Shown here: positions 49,444 through 60,966 of the stretch, in pieces
How the letters are laid out: each line of letters opens with the position of its first letter
Numbering within the stretch: the stretch's first letter is position 1
DNA from: Pyxicephalus adspersus
Taxonomy: Eukaryota; Chordata; Amphibia; Anura; Pyxicephalidae
Assembly (NCBI RefSeq): GCF_032062135.1
Contig: NC_092859.1
Location: 34,893,482-34,957,481 of the forward strand
DNA: 64,000 bases
Direction of reading: 5' to 3'
The notes under the pieces: generated by a model
The model's database searches: none
What the model was told of the DNA's origin: nothing
Seen by the model: the letters and a program-made list of their open reading frames with translations, nothing else
Translations under genes and position numbers: made by a program

Positions 49444-52400
49444 TGGAAATGACCATTATTTTGGTGAATCTATTTAACTGTGAATTGTTTTGAGAGGAAG
49501 GGACAGCACTTTGAACCAGGTTAATTTTTCTTTGGATAGTTCTGATTTACTTCCTGGTCTCACAATTCAGTGATCTTCATTGGCATAGCTGAGTATTTGC
49601 CACACCCCCTATGACAATCATCATCACAGTCTTGTATTGCTAATTGAGAGATAATTGCATTGGGCATTACAATCATTCCTTGGTGTCTATTGGCAAGCAC
49701 AGTGTTATAAAGACATTTTGTCATTTCTGTAACAGAAAAGTGGAGGTTAGACTATTGTTAGTATACTCAAATTAGGCTTCAAATCAGAGAAATTATTACC
49801 ACTTAAGAATGGCACAGCTAATATAACTTTCAGCAATGTGAAATCCTATGCAAGCAATACATCCATTTAAACATTTCAGTTTTGGTGAAGGATCACATGG
49901 CAATGCAGTAGAACGTTCATGTCTTTTTACCCACACAGATACAGAGTAATGCAATTTTAATGTCTATTACAGCACTTAGTTCATCACTCCTATGCAAAGG
50001 ACTCGAGGGCAGTCTACAGCAAATGGCCCATCTAGCATGCATGGTTCCTGATTTGATGTGAACCTTTTTACACCATCAGATCACTGGCCTGGTTTCAGGT
50101 TAATGAAGAAGACCGCAAACCTATGTGGTTTTTATGGATATACCAAGGCCCGGTAATTTATATTTTATTTTACTGATGTGCTGTGATATATATTATTCTG
50201 GACAAACATGAGTCCTCTGGTAGTCCTGTCTGGCCACTGCCAAACATTTTTCTTAGAAATTCCCCTGTGTTTTAATACTAAACAAGCTTACCATTAATCA
50301 ACCATTCTCTGCATGTTAATGTTATTCATCATTCTGAGTCAGCATTTATTAAAAAGCAATTACAAAGTAGGTACATAATTTTTAGTCCCTAAAGAACAGT
50401 GAACATTTTACATTGACCATTTCAGTCACATTAAAATTGCTTAAAAGGTATTTACTGGTATAATTTTAAATGTGTTACAGACATAAAACAAACGCTCGAA
50501 ATTCTAGTTTAATCTTAACTTTATAGTTCAATCCTAATTTAGAGATACGACACCAACCACACAAATTCCTGCCACTGACGCGTTTTATGTCAAACAAAGC
50601 TTAATCTTAGACTGTTCTTTTTTATGATGCGTCAGCTGCGTAATTATAGTCTTCATACCCCAATCCATTTTTGTAATTTACAGATCTGTTTCTGATAGCT
50701 TGCTGAAGATCAAAATGTTATTTTATTTAATTTTGTCATATTTGTACATGATGTGACATTAGGCACTGTGCATGAACAAATATAATCTATAATGATTGGT
50801 ATTTCTATCCATGTGGCAGTTATTTCTCATTGTCTTTCATAACTAAAAATTTGCCATTATTGCAAATAATGATCATTTTAGTTTGGTGAGCTTACGTCCA
50901 TACATTATTATACATAAAGGTTAATTACAGAAATTCTTTATATATTATATCTCTTTCGATATTTACTCCATGTGTTCTAAATTGTTAAAATAAAGAGTAC
51001 AGATGCCACATTATCTGGTTTAAACCCCATTAATAGATATCTGTATTATTATTCTGAAGGACAGTAAAAAGATTGGTAGAATGTTAGCCGATGCCCACCG
51101 GAGTCAACAGGAGAGAATTTTTGTTCTGTAGTTAATAGTGCAGGTCAAAGGCTTTGCCACTCTGAAGATTTAGCAGCAACTATCTATATAAAGCCATATT
51201 ATTCAGCATAATGCTCTTCTGTCCTCTCAGTCCTTGATAGGGTCTACGGGGACACAGGATTTGCTTTTAAAACTAACATCGGTACTTTCAGGTACCATAA
51301 GGTATCGAAGTCCAGCACAGTTACTGGATGAGAAATCTTTACACCAGGACAGTTCACTTTAAGTATCATTCAGCATTCCTACTGATTACTTCCAGTAAAA
51401 CTCCTTTCCACTATTAACTCCATGCTCCTAATTTAATTTAGGGATATTGTTATTTAGGCACTGCTTATGCTTTTTTACATTCCCATCAACAGCAGTAGCA
51501 TGTGTCTTACATGTCGGCATGATAGCAAAGTAGTTGAAGTCTTGTTGTGAGCCTATAAATCATTGAAAGGGTGACCTACTTAATGAAGAACTCTGGCTTA
51601 AATCCCAAACCAAACATCAGAACAAAGGCTTTGACTTTTAAAATTGCAGCATAGACATGACATGGACATGAATAATGGCAAACAATATACGATGATCTTC
51701 AATGTCAGCAAAATTAGAAGAATACCTATAAAATTGGGAGTATAGTGAGTGTCTTGGACCACCTTGTAAATTAATAATGGGGTCAGTGTGGTTTTAGATT
51801 ATCTGTCTGATTAATATATAGTTGAGTGAAAGTTCAACCTTGATTTTTTTTTTTTTATCAAACCAGGCTTTCATGGATTGTTATCTTTATCTGCTTTCTG
51901 TTCACAATAAGGTCAGGATTTTTTATGGATACATTTGTCCACATAAAGAGACAGTGTAAATTGACTAATATCTCCCAGTATGTTATAGCTGCTGTGTTTT
52001 TTGGATGGTATTGGTAGCTCACACACTTCTTTTTTTTTGTTGCTTGAATTGCTCTCTAAACCCTAATCAACTCCAAATAAAAAAGTATATATCATGCTGT
52101 CTTCCCTACTTCCTTCCTGGTTTTAAGCAATCTGGAGTCTTATATATAACACCCAGCAATCACCTTGATCCAGTGCCCACAACATCCACCATCCCAGTCC
52201 TTTGACCCCCAGCACTGAAATGTTGGCCTTTATCTCTAGAAGTAGCTAGTTCTGGTGGATGTTTGGTCTTGACAACAACCAAGGGAAGATTCATAAGACC
52301 AGAGACTGACAAGCAGAGTCAATTATCATAACGGGAATCAGCAGGGAGGAAGAGACCGCAGATTAAGGTGAGTATTACCAACCTTATTTTTTAGAAAACA

Positions 52401-55242
52401 ACTACACATAGTTTATGCGGGGGGAACGATTTACATATTTTCATCTATCTGTAGTTGGATTTTCAGAATAAGGTAGCAAGTTGATTGTCACTTTGTTGAT
52501 TGATATACCAAATGAATTACAGGCCATTATTTATCCTTAGTTTTCAGTCACACAATGCAAGTGTGAATTAGAAAAATAAAGACATTTCTTCATTATTTTA
52601 ATCTTCTGTACATCTCAGTGATCTTCCATTATAATCAACAGAGTTACTTTAAGTCAGAACATTTGTGCGTTTGTCTAGTTCAGTACCGAGGCTGCGAGAA
52701 ATACTAATGATGCATGGTCTATTTTATGTGCAGTTCTGTGGGAATAAGGGAATTGCATTACCCTTGTTTCATTCGCCAAGGGAAAATCTACTCAAATATA
52801 TATGCTTGTAATTAGCATTGCTTCTTTCCTAAACAAGTGTTTGTCAGACACACAAGCAATCTCTCCATTCTCCATTATGTACATGTTCAGCACTGAAGTT
52901 TGGGATGTGTCTTGATTACAACCACAGAGAATGATTGCAATTAACAATTTGGAACAACAAAGCCAATATTTTATTAATTCCAGAAGTCATGTTTCCCCAG
53001 GCAACAGCATATGTACTGCTTGGGCTTCTCATTTATTTTCGGCTCTTAAAAATCCCAGTAATTGAAAGAGGGATGAGTAAAAATAATTCTCATCAAACCA
53101 CTTTCAGATGGAATGGGTAGAGAATGTTGATACTGGCAATGCATGAAGGAAATATGCTAGTTGGAAACTTGGCAAAGGCGGCCCATTTACAACAGGTACA
53201 ATATAATGTGTATTTTAAGCTCCTATTAGCAAGAATTATTTCATGCCTTCAAAGCCGAAACCTCTTCTCCACCTTTACCTGTGAATGCAAAAAAGACTGA
53301 AAACAGGGCAGTCATGTGCCATAGACGGGTATTTGTGTGCTGCAGTGGGATCATTCACTTAGGATAACAAACTGCTTGAAAAAAGTAATTCCTGCATAAG
53401 TTTACCTACAGTTTTTCCCCTCTGTCTTGAGATTAAGACAGAAGGGACAAAAGACATCAAGGTTTCTTCTAAAAGTTTTGCACGTGATGGAGTCACATGG
53501 AATAGTAGGATGGAAAAGGAATATTCTTTAGAAGGTTCTGAAAGGTGACTGATCAGTGACAGCTTGTAGTCTGGAGGTTAATATGTCTCTGGCTGAGATA
53601 AAATTGCTACAGTTGAATGATAAATCTTTGTGTTCCATATAACATAGGCAGAATGTGCAGATCATTACTGAACTTAGTCTATAGAATGATCCGCAATACG
53701 AGAGTCCAGTATGTGTCAGAAGAGCAGAACAGTCTATTCTTGTAATATTGTTTGCTGGGGTGAATATCTATGATTGAGGGGGGAGGGTCCTGTGTTATAC
53801 TGTCAGTGGCTGTTCAAGAATCCACAGCCTAAAAGTTTTGTTCCCACATAACCGGTAAAAGGCATTCTACTTCCATAGGACACCCAAGTTACCTAGATAG
53901 GACTGTGTCCATTTAGCCCAGCCTAACCTCCGGAGTTCCAGAATAAACTTTCAGGTGAATTTTAAATGTTTGATATTATTCCAATAGTTATGTAGTATTT
54001 GCCATATTAAATGTGCCTGATGGAAGAAAGAGCTGCAGTGAAGTGTTCATGTTATGGGAAAACAATATGATGGGTGCAATTGTGGCCCTGATACATATGA
54101 ACATTATACTTTTATTATTTTTGTTATTTATAATACTATAACAATATTTTAACACTTGAAGTATAAGTAAGGGACAGAATTATATACAGTATATTTTTGG
54201 GTTCCAGTTACCCCACCCCCTACCCACTGAATGCAGCTGACTTTTTTAAATACTCGCCTTCTCTCACAATCTCGGCTGTGCAGCCTGCTCTGTTCCGCAA
54301 AGCTTTTCTAAAGAAATATGAGTGCCAAGTCATCCCTGTTAATACCCATGCCTGCTATGGCCCCATTTAGTAAGTTGTGGCTTTCCAGCAATGCTTAGCA
54401 TCAGTATTGTATCCTGTGATCAGAGTTTGGATTCCCACAACTCCAAGGGGTATGGTCACCAACAGTTAAAAAAACCCATTCTGATCTTTGTTGGAAATAC
54501 CAAACAGTTAAAATATGGAACAGTGAACAAATAAAAAAGTCACGTAAAAAATGATGAACAGGCAAAACAGTATAAAAACAGCTGCATGTATGTATTCTCT
54601 GCGAATAGTTTCACTTTAATATTAGAAGAAGAGGGAATCACGTGGAGTTGGCTAATTGCAGCTGCTGAGTAATTAGATAGGATTTCCACAACGGAATACC
54701 TTGCATGTGTTGGTTACATATCTCAGCGGGGGCCAGTTTTCTGTGCTCCAGTTGTTCGGAAATGCTTGGTGTTGGAATTTTCCCAGGCTCATTCACATCC
54801 TTTGGAAGCAGCATTTCACTGCGTTCTTAGGGTCAAATTAGTGATTGTAAAAATGATATTATTCAACTAACAGTACATCATCCCATGACCTACCAAAAGC
54901 TGGTTTAAAAAAGGCTGGGCATTTAGGAGACTCAGCTGACTCATCTGTTGGAGGTTTTGGTCTTTAGATTTCTGTAGGATAGCAACAGTAGACATTCATC
55001 TTACAAAGTGATTTTTATTAAAGAGCATTTTTTTACATTAACTGGGGCTTTTCAGTTATAGGCCTGAAAGTGTTTAAGGCCTGAGACCAGCAATAAAATT
55101 AGCTGTTCAGTAATGAGTGCTAGGATGAGTTGGTTTCTAGGCACCTGTTTCGTTCTGTGAATATCTCTGCCTGTTCCCTTCTAAAAACACAAAATAATCT
55201 CAGCACAGGGAATTCCAGATCTTACAGTTTAAATACTTAGAG
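49444..55242. other. non-coding, no clear feature
   Basis: AT-rich non-coding sequence. The part at about 52200-52390 may be part of an interspersed repeat, but no ends were found. No genes or RNA genes recognised. Confidence 0.5.
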
Positions 55243-55245
55243 TAA

Positions 55246-55662
55246 AGCTACGTACACACTTCCAATTATTATCGTTGGAAAACGAACGATCCTGCACGAT
55301 ATCTACGAACGATCGTATAGCACCGATCCTGCACATAGAGATAACGACACGATCGTTCGTAGATATTGTACACACAATAGATACGATCGTTTGAGCGATA
55401 GAGGAACTATGTGCACGACAGGAAAGTGAACGAACGTTCGTTCATTACGCATGCTCTGACCATGGACGATCAACGAACGACCGTACACACGAACGATGTT
55501 CAACGATCGTCGTCCAATCTGATCCGCCGGTCCGGTCGTTCGTTTCCAACGAGTTTCCTCGTTCGTCGGCGTCGTTGGTTACTTTTTTACGAACGATTTT
55601 TTGCCCAATCGATCGTTCGTCGTTCGATTGGAACGATAAAAATTGGAAGTGTGTACGCACCT
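55246..55662. mobile_element. PIF/Harbinger-like MITE, copy 2
   Basis: Left end AGCTACGTACACACTTCC and right end (reverse complement AGGTGCGTACACACTTCC) are flanked by TAA on both sides (55243-55245 and 55663-55665), the TWA duplication of PIF/Harbinger. About 30 of the first 35 positions of the two ends match. The 417-bp interior is saturated with AACGAACGATCG-type words on both strands, giving many local hairpins and a CpG density far above the surroundings. No transposase. Better preserved than the copy at 10213-10643. Confidence 0.92.
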
Positions 55663-55665
55663 TAA

Positions 55666-57400
55666 GGCTGTGGACTTCCTGACGCCACTGAGCCCTTGGG
55701 AGAGATGTAGTGTCTTTCCCTCAATCGCCTATTAATGAAGTATTGTTGGTGGCAATGAATGGTTTAGTACCACTGTCAATTATGCAGTGTGTAAAGAGAA
55801 CCTGTGCTATTCACCATGCATGGTAGCAGTTTCATTAGGCTAGTGCCATCTCATTCTTCTGCTATGCTGTTTAACCAACAAGGGCAAAAACAAATCCCCA
55901 AAACTTCCAAGCCATGTGGTATGAAAAGAAATGTAAGCTAACTTTGTAATTTGTAATTTAGCACCAGTTATCACTATAGAAGAGCATCAAAGCAGCTAGA
56001 ATACCCCTAAAATATGTATTAGGAGGAAGAGGTTTGTTTTTTTATCTACTGATATTTCAGCTTTTCCACCTTCTCCATTAAATTATACAAATTTATGATT
56101 CAGCTTAGAAAGTAGAGATTAGGTAGCAAACTCCAACCGTTTCATAGCTTCATCTGATCAGTATGACATATAGATGAGCAGAAGCGCTCTCATAAAGGAA
56201 CAAAAATTAAAACAATTGATTTAAGTTTAAAATTTGATGGCAGTTAAAGCTATAAAAACACCATTAAAAATAAAAGGGATATTAGATTTCCAACTGGCCC
56301 ATTTTCATTTTCCTTCAGGCTTGTCCATTTTATTTATGTGTCAAGCAGTAAAAAAAATATATATATATGGCAACTAAATGATTTCAACCATTTGCTGGTA
56401 GCGATAGTGTGCTGTTTTTTTTTTTTTTTTTCTTCTCTCTTTTAAAAAGACTTCTTGATGTCGGTGAAAAAAAATGTCAGTTGTTTCTTGAAAATATGGC
56501 ATCAAATACCGGAGACTGACACCTTTTTATTTACCTTTTCGTCCCTGACATTTAAGCTTTCATGGCATAAACCATATTGTGGTTTCATGATATCGTTGAG
56601 TGGTTGAAAGACTTAGTGATTCTTTTTCATCTAAAAGAAAAAGGATTTTTTTAATGCACTTTTTTTCAAAATTTCACCGTATCTTGGACTGTATGTGATT
56701 CTGGCAACAATTGTAGCAATCGAAAAATGAGAATATAAAATTTCCTGTGTTTTTCAAGTAATCACATAATCTTAATAAGCAGTGAATGAGCATTAAAACA
56801 AACCCTCGCTGACAGAGTGACAAAGATGTTATACAGCAACTTATCCATACATCTCACAACAAAAAGAACTAAAGTTGTTCTCTAAGCAGCTCAGCTCTCC
56901 TCTGCCAGCAGCAACTCAACACTAAGCTAACCTTTTCCACCATTACCAGAATTTCCTTTTGATAGGAGTGCTTGGAATAAATGTATCCATTTTGTCCACC
57001 ATCCCAATCTTTCTCTGTCCCAGGGGTAGCCAGAGCCAGAGAGGCTAGAATAGAATTACGGTAAATTATAGGGGATTAAACTTTGACTTTATGACCACAG
57101 TAAATAAATATAAATGAGGTACTTCTGAAACTCAGCTTGGTATGACAAATGGTCCAATAACATAAACTATTCCAATTATAAAGACGTTGTTTCATAAAAC
57201 TTTAAAGTGTATGTATATAGAAATGTTACTTATATGGTAGCATTGAAGCAATATGTACATACATTGTGAAAAGACAACAAGCTACCATTTGCTATCTCAA
57301 GCACATAAATGTCTGTCTATGGGCAGATTTACCTCTCATATGACAGGTACTCTTTAGCTTGTAATTACTTGCCCGAGTAGGTTATTTTGAGCCTTAATTT
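55666..57400. other. non-coding, no feature recognised
   Basis: AT-rich sequence with a T18-type run near 56417 and a small TATATATA tract near 56358. No genes or transposon ends. Confidence 0.5.
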
Positions 57401-57840
57401 TTCTGGTTTTGTTTTCTCTAAAACTGAGAACACAAACTTTATTTCCACGCACTGCTGAGTTCCACCCGTCAGCAGCCAGCCATATCGATTCTCTAAGTTC
57501 TGCGCAGCGTAACGAGACCTGCTCCACACTGACATCTCCCTTCGCTTTGTATCAGGTCAAATTTTGCTTTATTGATCTCGATCATCCAAACTGTTCATCT
57601 TGCAGTGCATCCATTATTGGAATTGTGTCTCTGCCCAAGCAGACACATTTTAATGATCTTTTTGGCTATCACTTCAAAGGGTGTGAGAAGAGGCAAAGAG
57701 GAGTCAGGGAAGTAGTCGATGGGAAAGGAGAATGACTGGATATCAAAGTAGAGGTGTATATTAACCCCTCGAATGACCTGTGGCTTTTACTCAAGATTGA
57801 ATTCCCCACTGTGATTATAAAAGAGACAGTGAAGTGGAAT
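57400..57840. promoter_or_regulatory. candidate conserved non-coding element or cryptic exon
   Basis: One of the least AT-biased, most complex stretches outside the transposons. A 108-codon plus-strand frame (57409-57735) is open through it, but the product is not recognisable and lacks obvious splice context. The text CTGCGCAGCGTAACGAGACC and AACCCCTCGAATGACC keeps CpGs, unusual here. Conserved regulatory DNA is the first guess; an unrecognised exon is the alternative. Confidence 0.3.
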
Positions 57841-58949
57841 CTTTGATATCCAAGACCTTTTCAAAAATGAAATGTGTTTTTGGCACAGAAAAAACAATAG
57901 CTCTTAAAAAATATATATTTTCGTTAAAGGGAAGTGTAAATGGAATATCAGGAATTTCAAGTATGCAGGACAAGGTGGCTCATTCCATGGAACACTACTG
58001 GGCCAATCACATGGGGGGAATTCATAGCAATGTGCAAACTGCGATCCAGGTGCAGAACTTTCACTCTCTATTGCATATCCTATTGTGGTGGTCTGTATTA
58101 AAGTGAACCATAGTATCTTCCTGCTTTGGCAATGCAGTTTAGTATAAAATATCAAAAAAATACCCAGACCAACACTTTTTAAAAAGAAAAACTACTTTTG
58201 TTGCAATAATCACATTTATTCCAACGTTGTTCTCTACTTGTACTACTGAACTGAACACCTGCACAGACATCATCACAAGAGTGCAGAAGAGTTCAGCAGT
58301 AATGACTGCCTACCATTGCCAGAAAAAAGGGAAGGGCCTGTGACACCAACAGACCAACCAGAAGACCCTTAATAATGGGTGAGTTAAAGATGGAGTTCTT
58401 CTTTATTTTTGCCCTAAAGTTTGGTGAAATCATGGTCATAAATAATCATTTTAAGGAAATCTTGCACAAATATGTGTGTGCATGTTTTGGAAAAGTAAAG
58501 TGGGAAAAGGCAGTTGGAGTCCACATTTTTGTATCTTAGTAATAGCCAAAGAAGCATATGGATTCCTCATCCAGATATGGCAGTAATAGCCAAAAAAAGC
58601 AGTCACTCCCTAATCATAGATAGCCATATCAGGGGAAGGTTCTCTTGTATATGTAGGCACCATGAGCAACAGTGCTGCTCCCCCCATTTGCATCAACTCC
58701 CACTGTATCCAATTACTGATCACGTGATGCAGCACCGCTCCTCGTTTCCCACCAATGAGCATAACCTTACTAGCTGACCTTGATAAAATTGCTGCTCTCT
58801 TATAATTCTCTGTCGTGCCTTGTAAAACCGCAAATGTTTAGTAATGAGGCAGCCTTTTTATGTTATTATTGTGTAATCCACCAGCAGTTTACGTTAATTG
58901 ACAGATGAATAAACTAATGATAAAGTTCCTGTTGAAAGGAATTGCTTTG

Positions 58950-59270
58950 TGTCATTAAATCTTTATGATGTCATATAAAATACTCAGAAATGCCTTAATA
59001 ATAAATGACACGGAGGCACGATCCGATGAATTACAGCCAGTTTTTTTTGTACGGCCAGGCTACTGTGCCCAGTAATGTATTTTTCCTTCTTTATGTATAT
59101 CGCAGGATATTATGTTTGGATTAATTTGATTGATTTTTCCATCTTCAGCTCTTTAAAATCGGTGGCTGTCATTGTGAGGCTGTTTAAAACAACAAAGGTG
59201 GTTTATCATCTTTAATAGTTTCGAATCATTTTCATACTTGTAATATCGCTGTTGGTGGTTTTACCAATAC
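58950..59270. promoter_or_regulatory. candidate conserved non-coding element
   Basis: Contains GGAGGCACGATCCGATGAATTACAG and TTTGGATTAATTTGATTGATTTTTCC split by complex sequence: retained CpGs plus homeodomain/PBX-like words. Proposed from texture. Confidence 0.3.
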
Positions 59271-59556
59271 TACAGGGCATATTTACATTTTTTTTTTTTT
59301 TTTTATGCTTAAAGATCTGTTACATTTTTACACCCTGACCCAAGATCATTTCAATATAAATGTTTTCTTTAGATTATATGTGCATTTATCAAACCTAATG
59401 TTCGTTATTTACCTCTAAAAGCCTCCTTTGTGTACCCATCCAAAAGCCTTGAGACTGCTAATGAGTGCTGCCATCTTGGATGTGATGTCAGCAGACTTAG
59501 GGCTGTCACTTAGGTGACATTCTATAGCATTCTTCCTCATGTCCACCCTAGGCTGG

Positions 59557-59626
59557 GTAGGGAGGGGCAGAATAGCTGGGCCAGCATAGAGATTAAATAG
59601 ACCTTCCAGAAAAGGGGAGAGGGCTA
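59557..59626 (+). repeat. dispersed repeat, copy 2 (partner near 4.5 kb)
   Basis: Shares AGCTGGGCCAGCATAGAGA and the downstream TAGAC..TCCAGAA..GAGAGGGCT pattern with 4479-4558 in the same orientation, with small gaps. Class unknown. Confidence 0.65.
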
Positions 59627-60654
59627 TGATGCAGAAGGAGGGAGGAAGCTATGCTAAATTATTTTTTTTTGCAACATCAAAGATACCTTACAGATAAATA
59701 AAAAATCATTATCGGTAAAGAAAAGCATTATATATAACAATTAGACACTTGATTTTACTGTTCTTCTACCCCCTTTTTAATTTTGTTTGCCCGTTTTCTA
59801 TTGTAGGACTAGTGGAGCTCTTCAAGCTTTTATTTATGTTACCTTATAAATTAATAAAAAGTTGGCAATGACACAACAGATCTCTTTTAATGCCTGTAGG
59901 TGACTTTGCACAGTCCTTGATATACATATGTGCAAACCAACAAGATGTTATTAGCAAGCAATAAAACTGCCCGCTAAAGGATCTCCTGACTACCTTCCTT
60001 TTCTTACTCCTCACAAGAGATCAGAAAACAAAAGAACTGAAATAGAAATTGCATGAAAATTGACCCACTTAAACTGCCTGAGCAAGTTTAAAAGCAGTCG
60101 AGTGTCTTCAGCTCAGCTCCCAGTAGTTTAAAAAAGTGTCTACTTAATTAATATTGCCTAAATAGACCTGGAAAATGTAGCACATCCAGGTAGTACTCGT
60201 TTTTATACCCCGCAGCTGCTTGTGTGTTTCAATTTTTTTATTACAAGGTTTGCTAAAGGATACCAAATTGTGAACCTCAAAGTGCCAGAGAGGGACAAAT
60301 ACAAATATTTGTACAGTGTCTTTATTTGGCATGTGTTTCCTGATTCTAACAGGGGGCCATGCCTGAGTAATGTGTATTAAAACAGCCACTAATCCCCATC
60401 AGAAGACCCTGACAATGCAGGCGCATAATTGGAACACAGTGTTGGAGCGTTGTCACCCAAAAACCCATGGTTGTGTCACCATGTATTATATATGCACAGT
60501 GACTAAGGACAGGTTGAGGCTTCCCGGTACAGTACTGCTTCCTGCCGCCCTATTTATTCTCTATGGGGCTGCTGTGGGGAGAAGCTACTTGTAGTGTCCT
60601 CCAAGACAGCGGTTCACTAGCATGAGAAAGGGGGAACCGCATTGCTAGTTAGAA

Positions 60655-60745
60655 CATAGCCTAATCCTCTGGCTTTGCAGCACTAGGCCCCAAGTTTGAT
60701 CCTCATCCAGGATCATACTGTGTAGGTTTACTGACTTCCCCAACA
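60655..60745 (+). repeat. possible tRNA-related SINE fragment
   Basis: CCTCTGGCTTTGCAGCACTAGG and then CCCCAAGTTTGATCCTC resemble a decayed polymerase III B-box context (GGTTCGAATCC-like). No A box at proper spacing, no cloverleaf and no tail were confirmed. Low confidence. Confidence 0.22.
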
Positions 60746-60774
60746 ATTCAACCGTACACTATGTTAGAGACAAT

Positions 60775-60966
60775 GGCCCTGATTTATTAAAGCTCTCTCT
60801 AAAGGCTAGAGAAGAAACACCTGGAACGGATATCCTAAAAGTCATTAGCTATATGTTAGCAAATGATTTCAATTCTGGACCAGATCCATTCCAGGTTTGC
60901 TGGATCATCTAGCTTCACTGAAAGTGAAAGTGTATACTTTCCAGCTTTGGAGAATAAATCAGGGCC
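60775..60966. mobile_element. palindromic MITE family A, copy 3
   Basis: Left end GGCCCTGATTTATTAAAGCT and right end GAATAAATCAGGGCC are near-perfect inverses. AAT flanks both sides (60772-60774 and 60967-60969), a possible 3-bp duplication. The right half keeps CCATTCCAGGTTTGCTGGATC; its partner in the left half is partly deleted, leaving 192 bp. Confidence 0.85.

Noticed and set aside
50570..50600. Second GACGCGTTT-type motif, checked as another hammerhead
   Set aside because: Lacks the CTGANGA box and the GC stem; no ribozyme layout.
55411..55665. Arg/Ser-rich 84-codon frame and minus-strand partners
   Set aside because: Produced by CGAACGATCG-type words of the Harbinger-like MITE.
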